Shown here piece after piece: positions 24,281 to 36,709 of a stretch of DNA of 64,000 nt. Each line of letters opens with the position of its first letter. Position 1 is the first letter of the stretch. The DNA is taken from the NCBI GenBank assembly GCA_023055505.1, contig JALIRH010000004.1, forward strand, positions 22,563,368 to 22,627,367. Reading direction: 5' to 3'. Below the pieces are notes generated by a model. That model was not told where the DNA came from, did not search any database, and worked only from the letters and a program-made list of their open reading frames with translations. The position numbers and the translations under genes are program-made. The stretch is from Callipepla californica brunnescens. Taxonomy: Eukaryota > Chordata > Aves > Galliformes > Odontophoridae.

Positions 24281-27012
24281 TGAATTAGAGCCTGGAGAGG
24301 TCAGGAGCTCCAATCACACCAAATGAAACTGTGGCAGACAGTTCTAAATTATTAAAGTCTTTAAATACTAAGTGCACTCAAGAACCAATTCAGCCTGCAG
24401 CACACAGGCTGTGCAACAACAGGGTCCCAGAGGGGTTTCAGAAACAAATCCCACTAAGGAGTCTGAAGCAGTAACTCTGTTACCACTGATAGTTTGTCTC
24501 TCCCATTGACAGAGGATACACATCACAAAGGACAGGAATCCCCACACTTGTAAGTACATCCACACTTCTCTTCCTGTTTTAGGCACTTCCCTGTGAGAGA
24601 CACAGCTGTCCAAGCCAAAAGCTCCACTTTATACACACCCAAGAAGACAGTTTTTCAGTCTAGGAGAAGACTGGAACTTTAGATTTATATGGCAAGAGCA
24701 TCACACCTCCACATCGACAATCTGATTTGCATAAGGACTCTCACTCTGTCACTGTGAAGACTGCAATTCATTAACATAGCTCTTCTATACACACTTTGAT
24801 ATTTATCTTTAACCACATCCCTTTAAAACTAACCTTACTGACAGCTTATTTCTGTAAGCTCCCATTTTACTTTTCATTTAGTTTCATCCCCATATGGCCG
24901 TGGTAGCTCCTAGTGCTGGCTCCACTGGCTACGGACCACGGGCACAACTGGCCCACAGACAGCAATTCTGACTTGGATGATGTGTTAAAAGGTTCTTGTT
25001 TGCATGCAGTTTCAATTTTGTTTCAAGAGAAACTGATGCTGACTTTTTGCTCCTGTTTCAGCATTTAGCAGAAGCGTGTAATTTTTGTATGTTGTAGGAA
25101 ACAGTAAGAAAGTTTTAACTTCAACTGTTTAGGCCGTACATGCAAAAACAACATGCATAAAGTCTGTGCCACTCCTGTTTATCTTCTCCACACCTCATTT
25201 CTTCTGCTCTCTTTTTCTTAACTCTTCTGGGAATGTATTTCTCTTGCTTCTGCTCGTCTCTCTCCCACACTCATAGGCATGCACTGATTTGTTATTGCTA
25301 GGTCACTTGTGATTACAGGCCTGGATACACTAGTTTATTGCAGGGTTGTGTCTGGTTTGATAGGCTGTTTGCTATTTTGTTATTACAGTGCTAAACCTCA
25401 TTCTCCCATTCTTCCAGGTCGCTATCTTTCACACAAACCACAAACACACAAATCACCACAACATAATTATTTTGAAACAACAAACTCAGAAACTGCATTG
25501 GAGTTTGCAAACAATTTGGAAGAGAATGAGGGATAAGGAAGGGGACTCTGGGTCCTGGAAATGCCAGCCTCCGTGCCCTGCCTGACTCCTCTGAGTGGCT
25601 GACATTTTTTTCTGTGGTACTGGAGTGTAAAGCTTCAAGTGCTGCAAAAACTGCATGTCCATTTGCTTTGCTTGGCTGCAGAAGTCCAGGCACAGCAGAC
25701 TGATCTGGGAAGCTGTTAGTTAGGGTTGGGGAAAGCCACCGGCCCTTTTGGCTGTACAAACACTGGTAGTAGCTGTTATGAGTTAGATCTGTTCCCCTAG
25801 AGCAACAGGCAACAGACATGAAGAGATGAAAATCTCTCAAAATTATTATTGGTGTATTTACACTTATCAAACATAACAGCAAAAACACTCAAACCAAGAA
25901 ATGTGTTTTGAGACCCTTCCAAAAAAAGAGGGGGGGATTTCAAAACCAAAACTACACCTATGCTCCCAGCAGACAGAATTTCTGATCTATTTTGAAAAGT
26001 CCTATGTATACCCTGCATTCCTCCCCCTCCCACCAAAGAAAGTTAAGGCAAACTTCTGGGCATAGCTTAAAAGCCACAAAACTTCCTCCATGTGTGTATG
26101 CTCCAGCTCTACTGCAGATATTTGGAGTTACATAAAACCGGGCAGTTAGTGATTCTGGCAGATGAAAAATTAGAAAGTTCAGGGGATGAGAAGGGCGTGG
26201 GCCAAGCTGAAGTTTTCCAGAGCGCCAAACCAGATGGAGCTGAGGAAAAATGCTTCTCTCTCGAGGCTTAGAAAGGTGGAGTTAGAAGCTCTGAACTCAA
26301 ACAAATTGCAAGGAATGTTCGCTGTTCCTTATTCCCTGTGAGCACTGTTTGGCAACAGCGGTTATTGGGGATGGTTTGGATCTTAAAAAGCAATGAATGT
26401 GTTTTGCTATATGTGGCAATGCAGTGATTTTACAGTGACACCATAGAGACTGACATGCTCCAGTTTTCCATTATTAGCCAGAGCCATGCAAGCCTTCTCC
26501 CTTATGAATCAGCAGCATGTTTCTATTTCCATCTGGACGGTTGATACGTAAGGATGAAATCAAAGCACATCATGTAATAAACTGCAAAAGCTACCAAGCA
26601 TGCTCCAAGTTCATTTACTCTAGAAGATGGTTTTGTGTTAAAACATCTGCTTACTGATGTTTACTGCTAAATATAATGGCTATGTTTAAACTTATGTCTG
26701 AGAGTGGCTAATTCCTAGGATCTGAATTAAAAGCTATTAGGGTGGGATTGACCATCTCTGCTCAGTGCTCGAAACAGCGTTAGTTAATACATGGTATAAG
26801 ATGTTGGAATTTTTCTGTATAAGAAGTCTCAAATGGGTTTTCAAACACCTCAGCTCATCAGGCTTTATTTTCTATCTCTGGAAAGAGTTTCAAAACATGC
26901 TTTCAAATGTGACTAGCTGTGATCACATTAAGGACAAAGTAGCAATGAACCATGCACTAGTTCATAAATACGAGAGTACTATTTTCACTTTTAAGCCATA
27001 TAGGACAAGATA
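24280..27012. other. Unique non-coding DNA
   Basis: No gene is supported. The longest frame in the window after the CR1 reading frame (165 codons, minus, 25391-25888) runs through AT-rich sequence, lacks motifs, and has overlapping frames in other registers. I reject it as coding. No repeat or RNA was seen. Confidence 0.55.
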
Positions 27013-27293
27013 GATCACAGAATCACCAAGGTTGGAAAACACCCGTAAGATCATCCTGTCCAACCATTCACCCATCACCAATAGCTCTCACTAAACCATA
27101 TCCCTCAACACAGTGTGCAAATGTACGCTGAACACCTCCAGGGTCGGTGACTCCACCACCTCCCCGGGCAGCCTATTCCAGTGCCTGACCACTCTTTCAG
27201 AATAGTAGTATTTCCTAATATCCTGCCTGAATCTCCCCTGGGGCAGCTTGAAGCCATTCCCTCTAGTCCTATCATTAGCTGGCCAACACACGA
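27013..27293 (-). mobile_element. CR1 LINE 3'-end fragment, minus strand
   Basis: The plus strand begins with ATCACAGAATCACCAAGGTT, the reverse complement of a CR1 3' terminus. On the minus strand, 27091-27291 translates to the last 66 residues of CR1 ORF2 with [35 protein letters not shown] and a terminal DMV before the stop at the family position. The terminal coding part is therefore uninterrupted but the element is truncated upstream. Its 3' UTR differs from the elements at 7.0 and 53.0 kb, indicating a different CR1 subfamily. Confidence 0.93.
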
Positions 27294-30200
27294 AAGACTT
27301 AAACTTCTCTAACTTGGTATAGAATGCATCATCTAACTAAGTAAAGTGACTACTTATGTGCCATGTACTCTTGGTCAAGTCGTACAAAAGCTTACCACTT
27401 GAGATTATGGTTCTGCAGCAGTCTAAATTAAGCTGTTGGCTTATGTGACCTGGCTCTGGCTATGCATTCCCATTCCCTCCTTCCTCCCCACACATTGCTC
27501 ATTAGACCATTTGTCAAGCTGTTTACTGATTTAGGTGAGCAGAGAACACCTAACAAAAAGCAACACACTCCTTTTCTACAAGCTGGGATCACAATAACAG
27601 CTAAAGCTATGAATAGAAAGTTAATTTCACTTTTCCATTTCATTTGAGATAGCTGCAAATTTACAAAGGTTTGGGGTTGCTTTGAATTTTGTTTGTTTGT
27701 TAATTTTTGAGAAAGGAAAGGAAAATCTTGGAAAACAAAATAAAGTGCTCATTCTCACATACAAAACATAATCCCAACATGCTTTTCCTGTCACTGCCAG
27801 CTCAGTTTCCTTAGGGAAATGCTGAATCAAAAATTAATTAAATTCTGTTAATGCTTGCATGAAAATGTTCATTTTATAATTAAAAGACAGGCATGCTGGG
27901 GGAGTATTTCAGATACTTTTAATATCTTATCAAACATTTATGTGATTTGATTGTTACTAAGACGTCAGTTGCTTTAAACACAAAAAGAAAAATAAGCCAA
28001 CTTGGATCAGATGCACAAAAAAAAAAAATAAAAAAAGCCCTTTCTCCTCCCCTGTACTAGGGTCTGAACCCAGAAAGACCCTGAGCCTGCCATGTGTAGG
28101 ATGGAAGGTGCAGGACACAGCTGCAGCACTGCACTCTGTTGCAGACTGCAGTGATGTACACAACCCATTTTTTTCCCCTCTGTGATCTGGCAGTGACCTC
28201 CTGCAACCTAACTCCTCTCCTCACCAGTGTTTTCTGTGAAAAAAACACAGTGCTCTGTGTTGACCTGGTTAATGCTTCTAGCTGCAAGAAGATGAAAAGA
28301 AGGTAAGGAAAACAAAAAGCCAAAAAAAAAAAAAGTCCAAAAAAAACCCCTAGCCCTGCAGATGAAAGTTTGAGGCAGTATTTTCCTTTCCAAAGTGCTG
28401 CTACATTCCCATAAACTTGTGGTTTCCTGCATTCTGCTGGAGGGCTTTTTTTTTTTTTTTTCTAAATCCTTTTGGTGATATCTGAAGAGGGAAAATGTCC
28501 AGCACTAACAGGAGGCCTTTTGTTCTCCTCGTTTCTAAGTGGACTTTAACCCAGTTACTACAGACTGACTCACTGGAGAAACAAATAAAATAAAAGCTCT
28601 CTGTTTTGTCCCCCTGGACAGGTCAGGGACATGTTAAGTTCTGTTCTCCTTCTCCTGCTTTCTGGAAGCAGTACTGAACCTGGCATTATACCACAACAAT
28701 AATGAACGTAGATTATGGCTGTTCTTTTTTATATGTTCTGGCAACCTCTGCAGAGTCGATATTCCAATAGAGCCAACATTTCATTAACAAAATAAATGCA
28801 CAAGGGGTTTATCTATGGGTAATGAGAAGAAATTAAACCGAAGAAAGACCCACTAGTAGAAACCAGTAAGATCTGTGGAAGCATGACATGCATATAGGTG
28901 CGTGTTTGAGCTATTTTGGTACTTTCTCACGTCTCAAGTCTCCTAATGACTCACAGCAAACAACTGCTTGTCTTTGGATATGACTGTAGGAATCCCTTGC
29001 TGTCAGGATGGATTTTAAGCTGAGTTTAAAGGCTGAATTACAGTCATTCCCTACAGTTCAGTTTGCTGTGACAAGTTATATCCTGTCACCATACATACCA
29101 TTTAGGGTAAATCACAATCTATTTAGACCCCAAACATTTAAACTAAAACAGATCTAAATAAATAGGCATCCCATGCATAGGCCTGTGGTTCCCTGGGGCT
29201 TACTGAGGCTCTGGAAAGTCTGTGCACAAGAGGATTCACAACTGCTCCTCCTCTCCCCCTTCTCTTCCCAGCCTGCCTTCCCTGGAAGCCTGTTTAACTC
29301 CTTCACGTTCCACTATCTCTGTGCTTGGTGCTGACAGAGCAGCTGGGGCTGGGAGGGCAAGGCAGGCTGCAGGCTTGCTTTGGCTACCCTTTTGTACTTG
29401 GGTGCTTATCTGATGCCATTGTGTTGCTTTCCCACAGCCCCCTTCCTGGCCCAGCAAACACAGTGAGCCACAGTGGGAAATAGTTAGCAGCAGGTGGGCC
29501 AGCAGCACCTTCTTCAGCTGGGAAATGGGCATGCACGCAATGCTAGGACAGCAACAGACAGGGACACTTGGCAGAGAGGATGTTGTACTAGAACATTACC
29601 ATGCTGTCAGAACGGAGAACCGAACCCAAGCAAAGCCAAGACAATGCCAGGCCATAGGTGTGAGTCAGCAGGAGTTTCGCATGCAGCCAGTATCACACTG
29701 GGCATAGGAGATTCATAGATAGAATTCTACCAGTGAACCAGGGCAGAGAGCACAGGGCCAGGAATGCACCAACGCCAGCACTGCAAAGCAGTCAGCACTG
29801 GGCTCAGCACCTCACCAACCCTCCTGCTGCACCCCCTTCTCTCCCTCTTCCTGGCAAACTTGTCCTACAGCCACAGCACTTGGACTGTGTGCCTAGCACA
29901 AATGCTCTCACACCTGCTCCAAGCTGTGATGAAAGCTGTATCCTGGCTGCAGAGGTTTGCTGGAGAGCAGAAGTACGTTGGCTATGTCTCCTGGTTTGAT
30001 TTCATGTGCCAGTCTTGGCATCCCACAACCTTGAAACAATCCAGAAAATGTTGGTCCAGAAACTTTGCCCTGCCTAAATAACTAAGGGTAAAGGGTTTGC
30101 ACAGCAAATGAAAAGTGAGTATGAACTCTTGCCTATTCTAAGAGTTTGGTTTATTCTTTGACAGTCAAAATAGACCAAAAGAGAGTCAAGGTTTAGTTAC

Positions 30201-32380
30201 ATTTGGGAGCTTAGATGGCTACATTAATCTGGGAGCAAAAAGGAGCAACCAGACAGCATCTTCCCTTATTCTGTTCTTTGTTATTGCAGTATCCTGGTTT
30301 CACCAGGATGGTCCTTGCATCACTTGGGCCAATAGAAGAGATGCAAAAGAAATTTCTTCCCAACTAGAGGTCTGGATAGATTTCAGAGCCCGTCAAAAAA
30401 CAAGTAAAGCAGCAAAACATTCTCAAGTTCAGATGGCAAATTCTTTGGGATGGTTTCCAAGCAAATTTATGTTCATTTCTTGGCTGGATCCAATGTTAAA
30501 CAGAAATTAGAACACTAACATGGGGAGAAGTTTGTGACCAGCAGAAGCAAAACATCTGTGCTTTTGACAGAGACAACTGAACTCCAGATGTTGTCAACAT
30601 CACATAATTCTAGGAGTGCCAATCTCTATGAAAGCTGCCCTGAGAAAGGTCATGTCACTGAACTCTTGGTGACTGAATGGCTTTTGTACGGGAAACTCCT
30701 CTCCCAGATGTGTAGTACTTGCTGGCGTTTGATGCAATTTGCTTTGTTACTGGATTAGGCAAAGGGAAAAGAGAGATCAGAAGGAGATATTCTACTTCAT
30801 GAGAGCAAGCTGGTCTCACAGATCCTGCATGAGTTGTGTTTGCGCTCATTTCTCTTGATATCTGTTAAATGCATTCCCTGACACAGGATGCTGCCCTGAA
30901 CTGCCAGTATAATAACGAAAAGTCTTTACATCAATCTGATCAATTTAAAGGAATGGCACTCATTAATGTAGATACAGTTTGATGACACTGACTTAATGTT
31001 CCTCTGGAGGACGTGTGCTACTGGGAGAAGTACTAACTTAAGTTCTTGTTAGAGCACACTTAGCCAGCAGGCAGCACAGACTGAAGTAAAACATCTTAAT
31101 CTCCTTTCAGGACAGAGGTCTTTCTCAGTTTTAGGCACTAACAACTGAACATTTTAGTTCCAGATCTTTTTTTTTTTTTCCCCATCTTTGAGTCCCTGAC
31201 ACCAATAAAATGCTGATCATCAATTTTAGAAGCACTGTGACCTCATACCACGAGTCATCTATTTCCCTACTGTTTCACACATAGACCCTGTAGACTGTGT
31301 TTGTGCATGTGACAGAGGGAGGGGAACTAGAGGACACATGATCTGAGGGTTATAGGGAGAGTACGTGCGTTTGCTTTAGGACGCAATGGTACAGCACAAA
31401 TGAATGCAGTGTTTGCATGACACCGAGGCACATGACTAAGCATACCACCGGAGAGCTCTGTGAACGTGTCAGTGGAACGGATTGTCTTTTATAAAAGTTG
31501 TTCTCTCTGCCAGAACTGGTTTTTGGTTGTTTTTTTTTTTTTTTTTGGTCGCAACTCTTCTACTTTGCAGAACTGAAAGATTGTCAGGGAAACCTGTTTT
31601 GTTGTGTTTCTTTTTTATTATTATTATTATTATTTTTTTTTTGACACTGCATAGACTAGAAAGGCCTAAGACTTGTCTGTGTGCTGTCTGATGCAGAGTC
31701 AAAAAGTGCATCAGTGAGAAGTAGTGCACTTTATATAATAAATTGAATAGAAAATGGACCTCAGCTGTAGAATAATATAACTTACATCCATTTGCCTTTC
31801 AAGAGGGAATGCAAAAAGGAGTACATCACTTAATTCAGTAGAGTGTTCAGTGGGTCACCCTGGGAACATAATTACAAAAGGGCACATTGTGGCTTTAGAA
31901 CTTGCTGGAATGAAGCAAGCATAAGTATGACCGTGTATATGAATTGTTTGATTTCATAAAATGTTAGTAGCTATTTCTGATGCACTCCAATCCGCAATGG
32001 CTTCTTGCTCAGCAATTAACCTAATCTGCACATTAGCTTCCTTTCCTCCTTCAGTGCCATCAGAAATTGATGTTTTCTGCCTACTTGTGCCTCGTGCACA
32101 ACTTCAGTTACCTTTTTTTATGTTTATAACTACTGAAGTAAGTTCAGGACAGATTTTACCAGTTGCTTACACCAGGTTGCACTACCTACATTTAGTACAC
32201 GGTGTGCTCAGATAGGAAGTTTAAAAAGATTTTAAATCAGCAAGCAAGCAATAAAAAAAATGTAGAAAGCAGTTTGAGCAGAGGAATGAATTTCTGCTAA
32301 GACCTTTGACAGTAGATTCATTGGCTTCCAGCTGATCAGAGACAGACTTTCAGCTACTTGCTGGCTTTATTCTCGGGTGA
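27294..32380. other. Unique non-coding DNA
   Basis: No gene is supported in this 5 kb. Low-complexity items are A-rich tracts at 28017-28036, T15 at 28447-28461, T17 at 31530-31546 and a (TTA)n tract at 31615-31642 (entered separately). Frames at 28057-28432, 29236-29532 and 29733-30081 overlap on alternative registers without motifs. Confidence 0.55.
31615..31642 (+). repeat. (TTA)n microsatellite with T run
   Basis: About six TTA units followed by ten T residues. It lies 70 bases after a T17 run, giving a locally T-rich segment. Confidence 0.9.
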
Positions 32381-33620
32381 TCTGAAGACATTTGGATAGC
32401 GCATTTTAAACCAATTGGTTGTTTTCCCAGAGACTACATAGGGGTCGGGGGAAGAAGGGGAGTATCCTTCTTGCTAATGTTAGCTAGACAATGGCAGCTT
32501 AACTGTAAAGCCCCCTAAAAGAGAATAAGCCTATTGTGTCCCCAGTGTGTTTCCCACATTTCAAAGGCCACTAAGTAGCACCAGCATCTTCGCCTCTGGG
32601 TTACTGAGAAGACAGACTCTTATGCTTATTAAATGACGGCTTTCCCTAATGATTTGAAACAAAAAAAAGCACACACATACAAAGCCAGAGATGTGCACAT
32701 TTAAGGCTTCCCCTGCCACAAGGTCAAACACATGAAAAGACACAACAAAAAGTTTGGCCCTGAGATACCGGAGTGGACCCACTTGCCCATCTCTCCCACA
32801 CCAGCCTTTACTCTCTTTTCTGCTGTGAGAGTCCCCGGTTCCTGCACAATTAGGCCCGCCACCAATGGCATTTCTGCTGCTGCTCCTTCCACTTGGCTTC
32901 ACTGCTGAGAAAGAAGCTTGTTCGGCGGGGAGGCGGGCACCACTGCCTCAATAGTCTCCGAAGCATTCATTATCTCCCGCCTAATTACATGGCCGACATA
33001 GTGTTGTTGTGGGAACACTGCATCACATTAATCAGCAAGGGGATGTGCCAAGATGAAAGGGTCCCCTTGTGCCTGCTCTCTGCTCTGGAAAATGGGCAGC
33101 AGGGTGGGGGAAGGCATGGGGTATTTATCAATCCCAAGGAAGGGAAGGCCCAGCGGGGCACCCAAACTCAGTCCAGCCCCGCCACCATCTTCCCAGGCCA
33201 GCTCTCTTCTAGCACGTACACTTATAGACGTAGACAGTGGAGGAGTGATAGCCTTGGAGCCTGAAAACTCTCACAATGGGCAACGATATGGGCCGCTGAT
33301 TATCTGCAGCCTGTCTTGCCCTCAGCCCTCCTTGACCACGAATGTCCCAACGAGATGGCATTTGGCTGCAACCTAGCCTCTGGGCTTTGCAGAAAATACC
33401 CCCGTCCCTCAAAACACCCTCCAAACATGCCTTTCTTCAACAGTCTGAGTCAAGTGTTAAACCATAGCTGCAAGAGGCCTCGCCGATCAAAATCAAGCCA
33501 GTATCCAAATGCAAAAGTTTCATTTCTCAAAGCCTTCTGGTGAGAGCCCCAGTTCGCCCACATGGTGCAATTTTTAAATGGACTCTTGAAATCTGAGAAG
33601 AGATCTCATTTCCTCCTATC
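32381..33620. promoter_or_regulatory. Candidate enhancer block (clustered TF-like motifs)
   Basis: This block has no convincing reading frame but is dense in regulatory-type words. They include a perfect AACCAATTGGTT palindrome with CCAAT on both strands (32409-32420), a TAATTA homeodomain core (32982-32987) in a CGCCTAATTACATGG context, ATTAATCA (33027-33034), and GATCAAAATC and CCAAATGCAAA octamer-like words near 33486-33513. Composition is GC-moderate and differs from the AT-rich flanks. Such texture is typical of conserved non-coding developmental enhancers; conservation itself could not be tested here. The 123- and 107-codon plus frames (32893-33376) are judged incidental. Confidence 0.4.
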
Positions 33621-33686
33621 TTTGTCCTATTTGCAAGGCATTTAAAGGGCTTTGTAAGGCATTGCATAGATGCTTCTGTGTGTATT

Positions 33687-33705
33687 GGGGTTGGGGGGGG
33701 GAGGG
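33687..33705 (+). other. G-quadruplex-capable motif
   Basis: GGGG, TT, nine G residues, A and GGG give four or more G3 tracts with very short loops in 19 bases. It lies between the two candidate enhancer blocks at 32.4-33.6 and 34.0-34.3 kb. Folding is plausible from the sequence; function is unknown. Confidence 0.6.
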
Positions 33706-34019
33706 CTGAGGCATCTACACTGTGGCTGTTTGGCACCCTGCAAAATACCCGGTCTGACTGGAATACCAAGTGCTAGGCCTTGGCTGAGCTGTTCAGCTCT
33801 GTGAGATGCAATAGCAATGCTCCAGAGAGAATGAGGAAAGGTAATGGAAAAAATGAAGCAATTACAAATGCAGTTATTTCCAACCCTTAGATTCTCCTAT
33901 TCACTTTTGATTGAATCAATTCAGAGCACCCCCTTTAAAATCCACCTAGGACTGGCACCAGCTCAGGATCAGAGCTCTTCCAGTTTCCCTTCCCATCCAT
34001 TACAGCATTTCCACACTTG

Positions 34020-34290
34020 AGATGTGCTGCAAGCTGACTTCAATTGCTTTGAATTTAAGTCTTGCCTCTCACCGCCGTTGTTTTTGCTGGCTAATTAATG
34101 CAGACTAATAAAGCCACTTTGGAAGCAGATTTACTGAGATGCAGATAAGTTTCGCTGCCACAAAGTAGCTGTGAATACCAGTTTCTCCTGCAGTGGCTGC
34201 TGCCAAGTCCTCCCACAGGTAGCTCACAATGTTTTGTGGATGGTTGGGGCAGCCTGCTTATCTGCATGCCACCTGTTGTGAATAAGTCAC
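34020..34290. promoter_or_regulatory. Candidate enhancer block with inverted GATA pair
   Basis: ATGCAGATAAG at 34139-34149 is exactly inverted as CTTATCTGCAT at 34257-34267. Each arm contains the WGATAR core bound by GATA factors, 107 bases apart. Between and around them are a CTAATTAATG homeodomain-type word (34091-34100), an ACAATG SOX-like core (34227-34232) and a CACCTG E-box (34270-34275). No reading frame of note crosses the block. Enhancer identity is an inference from motif arrangement. Confidence 0.4.
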
Positions 34291-34466
34291 CATGACCCAG
34301 TGCCGCCTTTCTATTCAAATACTGCTGCTGCATCAGGTGGTGTTCTTTGGATTTCAGCACACGAGGAGCATCATTTATGTGATAACGGACAGTCCTACGC
34401 TAAGAAACTTGACTTCATTGCCCTCTTGTGAGAGGAGTACATACAACAGGATCTTCTCAACTTTTC

Positions 34467-34488
34467 TTTTTTTTTTTTTTTTTTTTTT
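34467..34488 (-). repeat. T22 homopolymer
   Basis: Twenty-two consecutive T residues in unique DNA downstream of the candidate enhancer block. There is no retroposon body beside it. Confidence 0.9.
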
Positions 34489-35875
34489 AGGGAAATTAAA
34501 TAGGTCTCCTGCATTCTACATTACCAGTGGCAACCAAACCAAAGAAGGGTGAACTTCAGGTTAATCTTGTTGTGTATGACATAACCCAAGTGAATAGAGC
34601 AGAAACAGATTTCTCTGTCCTTTGGGCACTCACATCTTCCAAATAGGCCAACTTGGCAAGTTGTATATGCAGTTGCTAGCTTCTCTGTTGCTCAGTCTTT
34701 GGTTGACTGTCCTGCCTTAAACACAGTTCCCTTGGCACTTTATTACTCTTTCCCTCAACCTACCAAGGCACTGATGCTCTAGCCATCTCCATCCCAGCAC
34801 ATGTCCAGGAATTCTACTAGATAGGGGGCATTTTGCCACACCTATGCTCACTAAAGGCTGGGAAAAGCCCAGGTTAATGGAAACCCAACCAAAAAGACAA
34901 ATAACAGTTGCATTCCTGGTAGTTTTAAAGTAATTATCTGAACAGTAAGGTTTGTCCATCACGAGTGGACTGAGAGTGGAAGCACTGAATGGAGTGTAAA
35001 CAGTTCAGCTTACATTGCAGAAAAAAAGAGTGAGAGATAACAAAGAATTCTCATCTCTAATCTATGGACAGATAAAAAGACAGAAGCACGAGGAAGATGT
35101 CCTACAGCATGATACAGGGGAAATGATGACAGGGAAACGCGTCAGACTTCATAATTACTGCTAATGAGGTTAATCTAAGGGCAACTAATCCTGTGGGAGA
35201 ACATGGTGGCTCTGTGATGAAGGTCTCTGAAATACAGGAATGTTTTGCAGCCCTTGACCCCTAGTGCCTCATCCTTTCTGGAACATTCACGGTCCCACAG
35301 CTCAGAAATCTCTCCTCTCCCTGAGCCACACCAGCAGTATACAATCAGAGATTTCTACCACAAAGGCAATTGCTTATCTGTTGGCAACCTGCACCTCAAA
35401 GCACAGAGATTTGCCTCCTGTTTATATTAGCAAGCTTGTGTGCGCACTGTGGTTTGTTTTGTAAAGTGCTTTTTGATTTGTTTTACTTCTACTGTCAGTT
35501 ATTCCTGGTCTGAATCTTCATTTTGACCCATCAGCCAAGAAGACATTGGAAGGACCGAACACAGATATTCTAAATGAAGAGCTCTAGTAAGAGAATAAAA
35601 GCCTGTTTGGTTTACATCTCCATCTCTTTTTCATGTTCCCCTCTCACTGCCAGTCTTACCGTGACTACACAGCATGCCTGCAGCAACTTTTCTGGATTGA
35701 ACACCACAAATCCCAGTGCTTCTTCCAGTTTTGGGGTCTAAAGTTGGAGACTAGCTTTTTCTGCAGGCTGCAGAAAGGTGATAGTAGAAAATGATCATAA
35801 GAACTTCTTGTTTTGGCACAACATTTCATTGCTTCTGATAAGGAAAACCATCTCAAACTTTCCCCCTCCCATCAG
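34489..35875. other. Unique non-coding DNA
   Basis: No gene, RNA or repeat was recognised. It ends in a pyrimidine-rich CTTTCCCCCTCCCATCAG stretch that would serve as acceptor of the candidate exon beginning at 35876. Confidence 0.6.
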
Positions 35876-36009
35876 AGGGAAGGGGAATGGAACAAGAGGC
35901 TGCTCTGCCCAAAGACCTCTAGTCCCAGAATGGGTCTAGAGAACCCAAAGTCTCTAGGAGGGCACCACCGAGGCACATCTCCAGAGCCCAGGACAGATCC
36001 TATGCACAG
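35876..36009 (+). other. Candidate internal exon, 134 bases
   Basis: A good 3' splice-site pattern (pyrimidine run then CATCAG, ending 35875) and a perfect donor (CAG at 36007-36009, GTAAGT at 36010-36015) enclose 134 bases. The only open frame is the one starting exactly at 35876; it spans the whole segment, while the other two frames hit stops. The encoded 44 residues are Pro/Arg/Ser-rich, with no recognised domain. This is the best exon-like segment in the window, yet without a neighbour exon or homology it could be an lncRNA exon or chance. Confidence 0.25.
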
Positions 36010-36015
36010 GTAAGT

Positions 36016-36700
36016 TCTGTTTCATTGTTTCACTTCCACTCTTTGTGTGACAGCTTTCTGTAGAATCTCTTTCTCATCTGGAAACATCATTTACGGCTTG
36101 CTTTTGCCCTTTCTCAGTCTCTGGTTTCCAAAGGACACTTTAACTGAGAACCTCTCCCTTGCTTCTGTCTACACTTCTGTTAACTCCCCTTCAGATATTC
36201 TATTACAAAAAATAAAATAAAGAACCAAAGTCATTTGACAGAAAGTGCAGCACTTGTGCCTTTCAGTGGTGCCAAAGGTGAGAGGAATTTTAGTACTTCG
36301 ATGGATAGATTATTTGCTTTAGTATTTGGCTGTACCACGTTTCTGAAATAAATTGTAACTAAAAGAACGCTAAGGGTTACATGATATGTTTCTTCAGGTA
36401 AGTAGGCTCATTCCAGCTGCAAATACAATATTTTTAATATTTTACTGCAAGTCACCGTTTAAAGCAAGCTCAAGTCCCACACTGCAGCGATTTTTAAGTG
36501 AATAGTTTTCCTCCCTCCTCATACCCACACTAACACCAACAGTGCTTACAAGGAAATCCCAACAGGCAGACCATTATTCAGACCATTTCTGCATTTCTAA
36601 GGATCATCGACCTTTCTTTTGTCAGATAAAAGCTTCCCATCTCTTTAAGCCCTTCATTCTTGCAATAGTCCCACAGAAAAGTTGACATCCTTGGCAAGGA
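36016..36700. other. Unique non-coding DNA
   Basis: No gene was seen. A second CAG/GTAAGT donor-type word lies at 36395-36403 without a matching acceptor at exon distance. Confidence 0.6.
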
Positions 36701-36709
36701 GAGTGAAAA

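Noticed and set aside
24280..24613. Possible minus-strand processed retrocopy next to the T47 run
   Set aside because: No polyadenylation signal beside the tail and no recognisable protein or transcript. Target-site duplications were not evident.
25391..25888. 165-codon minus-strand open frame
   Set aside because: No domain or signal motif, no splice-site context, and competing frames overlap it. Length is within chance for a 64-kb search in six frames.
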